Notes under the pieces: model-generated | What the model saw: the letters and a program-made list of their open reading frames with translations, nothing else | Told to the model about the DNA's origin: nothing | The model's database searches: none | Translations under genes and position numbers: made by a program | Assembly: GCA_019828595.1 (NCBI GenBank) | Contig: JAHQRK010000029.1 | Span: forward strand, 434,001 to 498,000 | Direction of reading: 5' to 3' | DNA length: 64,000 nucleotides | From: Aphanomyces cochlioides | Lineage: Eukaryota; Oomycota; Saprolegniomycetes; Saprolegniales; Verrucalvaceae | Shown: positions 62,436-64,000 of the stretch, piece by piece | How positions within the stretch are numbered: position 1 is the stretch's first letter | Layout of the letters: each line of letters begins with the position of its first letter

Positions 62436-63951
62436 CCGTAATATATTTGTTAAGGATGACGATTTGTTAAAGATGACATACAAATTTCCAAAGAAAACTT
62501 TGACAGGTTAATTCTGAGAAATATAATATGTCGGAGGTATAAGAATCAAGAGAGATTTGACATCAAATCAGTCCCTCATCCGCAAATCAAAGTTGCTGTC
62601 AACCTCAATCCATGAAAATGTGATCTCATGACAGAATGGTTACCGTACATGTACGGAATTTTTTTTATTCATGTGTTAACTTGATGCATCGCTTATTCCT
62701 CGTTGAATGGCTCATCCACTATCTCTTCAGCAAGACCCAATTGCTCGAGGTCGAGCACTAGAGTGTCACAGTCATCTTCTGTGTCAGCATCATCGTCACT
62801 CGTAGCTTCAATTTGTTCGTCAATGATTATGGTGCGTATGAAGCCGTTCACTATTGTTGCGCTTCTCACAAACTCCCAAGCTTCAATGATCCAAGTCACC
62901 ACGTTCACCCTTGAGGGTGGAGCAATCGTGCTGGGTAAATCTCCCAGCCGAATTTGGTCGCGCAAATTGTCAAGCCACTTACGTCGCAAGAAATCTTTCA
63001 GCGACTTGTTCCAGGCGACGTCAGCTGGCTGACATCTCCACGTAAACCGAGGTGGAAATTTCATCAAAATGACGTTGAGATCGTCGGCCTTTTGGAGCAC
63101 CTCAGTGCGCGGAAAAGTCGTCCCAAAGCAGGATAACCTTTTTGTCCAAACAAGATCTCCTTCCAAAGTGAAATTCAAGAAATTTCACGGAGATCGAGCC
63201 GTTCCACCACGCTGTGCGGTTACCAAAGATTTGAATTGTGCCTGACGTATGAAAGTCTTCCAGTTCTCGCCAGACTTGGCGGCCAAATCCATTTCGCTCT
63301 TCAATGTTTTCGAGTTCAGTGTCGTAGACTCTCGAGGGTTGTGCATTCAAGACGATGAATAGTGGTTACTTGTTGCCGAGGGAGTCTCCCAACATCATTG
63401 CCGTTGCACGCATATTTTCTCTGCCATTTGACTTGATCAATTGCTTTCATTTGAAGCATTGATTGGGCCACAGGGACTCCTTCGCGCCGCAATTCCACAA
63501 TCCACTGGACAATGTTGGCTTCGGCCTCATCACTCAGTGTCTTGGAAGTTCCCACTGGTCGATTCTTTAGCACATTGGCAGTGGATGTGTTATATCCTCG
63601 CTTCTCTATTTGAAATCGTTTCATTGACCAAGAGTGGACAATTCGTCTCTGCGAACTCCAAGATGCATCATTCAAATGAGTGAAGAACTTCGGGCGCACA
63701 GCACTCATACCAGCAATTTGGTAGAAGTTGATGACTTCGAGTTTGAATTGGTTGGAGTAGCTCTTGTACTTGTGTTTTGTTGGCTGTCTACCCTCGCCAC
63801 CCAAGCGAGGTCTTCCTCGGACGCATTGATTCAACGCTTGAGGCTCCATGAGAAACTGACTTGTCCGCAGAGTATCATGTATGCAAGTATATAAATTTAC
63901 AGGGGTATAAAGTTTTGATTTGAGGTGTCATCCTTAACAAATATACTACGG
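62436..63951 (-). mobile_element. Pogo-type transposon (copy D) with TIRs and TA duplication
   Basis: The left end CCGTAATATATTTGTTAAGG and the right end are inverted copies over about 25 bp with one mismatch, both flanked by TA (62434-62435, 63952-63953). It is 1.5 kb with one minus-strand transposase gene. Internal deletion and frameshifts make it non-autonomous. Confidence 0.8.
62693..63849 (-). pseudogene. Pogo-type transposase, first catalytic block deleted
   Basis: N-terminus (MEPQALNQCVRGRPRLGGEG) followed by an HTH region (YSNQFKLEVINFYQ, LNDASWSSQRRIVHSWSMKR) and SDEAEANIVQWIVELRREG, typical of pogo DNA-binding domains. The sequence then jumps, in another frame, to AMMLGDSLGNK and LNAQPSRVYDTELENIEER, FGNRTAWWNGSISVKFLEF. 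LLWDDFSAH carries the second Asp, and CQPADVAWNKSLKDFLRRK the third. The segment that should contain the first Asp is missing. The C-terminus is acidic. Three frames are used, so the gene is dead. Confidence 0.75.
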
Positions 63952-64000
63952 TATTTTTACCCATGTTCAAGCAACGTGTAATCTTGTGCTTTGCTGCTTA

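Noticed and set aside
1..64000. CRISPR array or prokaryotic operons
   Set aside because: No regularly spaced short repeats; tandem repeats found are single 48-bp and 95-bp duplications, and the gene content is eukaryotic.

Overview
This window looks like repeat-rich accessory DNA of a eukaryote, most likely a stramenopile of oomycete type. The evidence is Ty3/gypsy and Ty1/copia polyproteins, several pogo, mariner and Tc1 lineages, a PIF/Harbinger gene pair, GT-AG introns inside transposase genes, and small secreted proteins with an RxLR-like string or RGG tails. No rRNA, operon or housekeeping gene was recognised. The species cannot be named from the sequence. An oddity for an oomycete is how short the inferred introns are: 32, 38, 41 and 43 nt in three unrelated transposase-type genes, with one of 69 nt in a mariner.

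Layout. 0.1-5.3 kb: decayed minus-strand Ty3/gypsy pol and gag-like remnants. 6.7-8.4 kb: relic of a basic secreted peptide, then an intact-looking secreted protein with two YGKKFW repeats and an RGG tail. 9.1-16.3 kb: MITE-like repeats (one nested in another), strong palindromes, and an IS630/Tc1-mariner-like element with a convergent second gene. 16.5-17.4 kb: frameshifted member of a small secreted family starting MRVVLLSL. 17.7-25.8 kb: MITE fragments, three pogo-type transposases (one compact copy with both terminal repeats) and a tRNA-like relic. 26.4-33.7 kb: cluster of intact, truncated and frameshifted secreted-family copies (MRVVLLSL family, a glycine-rich family, a YGKKFW relic) in duplicated, inverted and G-tract-rich DNA. 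34.1-44.9 kb: a large foldback element and partial copies, a dead mariner, copia and gypsy fragments, pogo-type DNA-binding ORF, SANT-like ORF and a PIF/Harbinger pair.

44.9-53.3 kb: an LTR retrotransposon, inserted in the Harbinger transposase, with sense ORFs for a coiled-coil protein, a CCHC gag and an acidic proline-rich protein. It has no recognisable pol, but carries a roughly 2 kb gene on the opposite strand. Its 3' LTR is broken at a 3.8-kb element with 148-bp inverted ends that contains a MITE and a Tc1 transposase. 57-60.6 kb: glycine-zipper genes, two open and on opposite strands. 62.1-64 kb: a repeat with a 95-bp tandem duplication and another complete but internally deleted pogo element.

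Interpretation. The window is a nest of transposons around a cluster of fast-evolving secreted-protein genes. The best candidate host genes are the RGG/YGKKFW protein (7915-8355), the 114-aa MRVVLLSL protein (27150-27494) and the two glycine-zipper proteins (58316-58993 and 59810-60571). Almost everything else is a mobile element or decayed copy. All family assignments come from motifs read by eye; no database search was possible.
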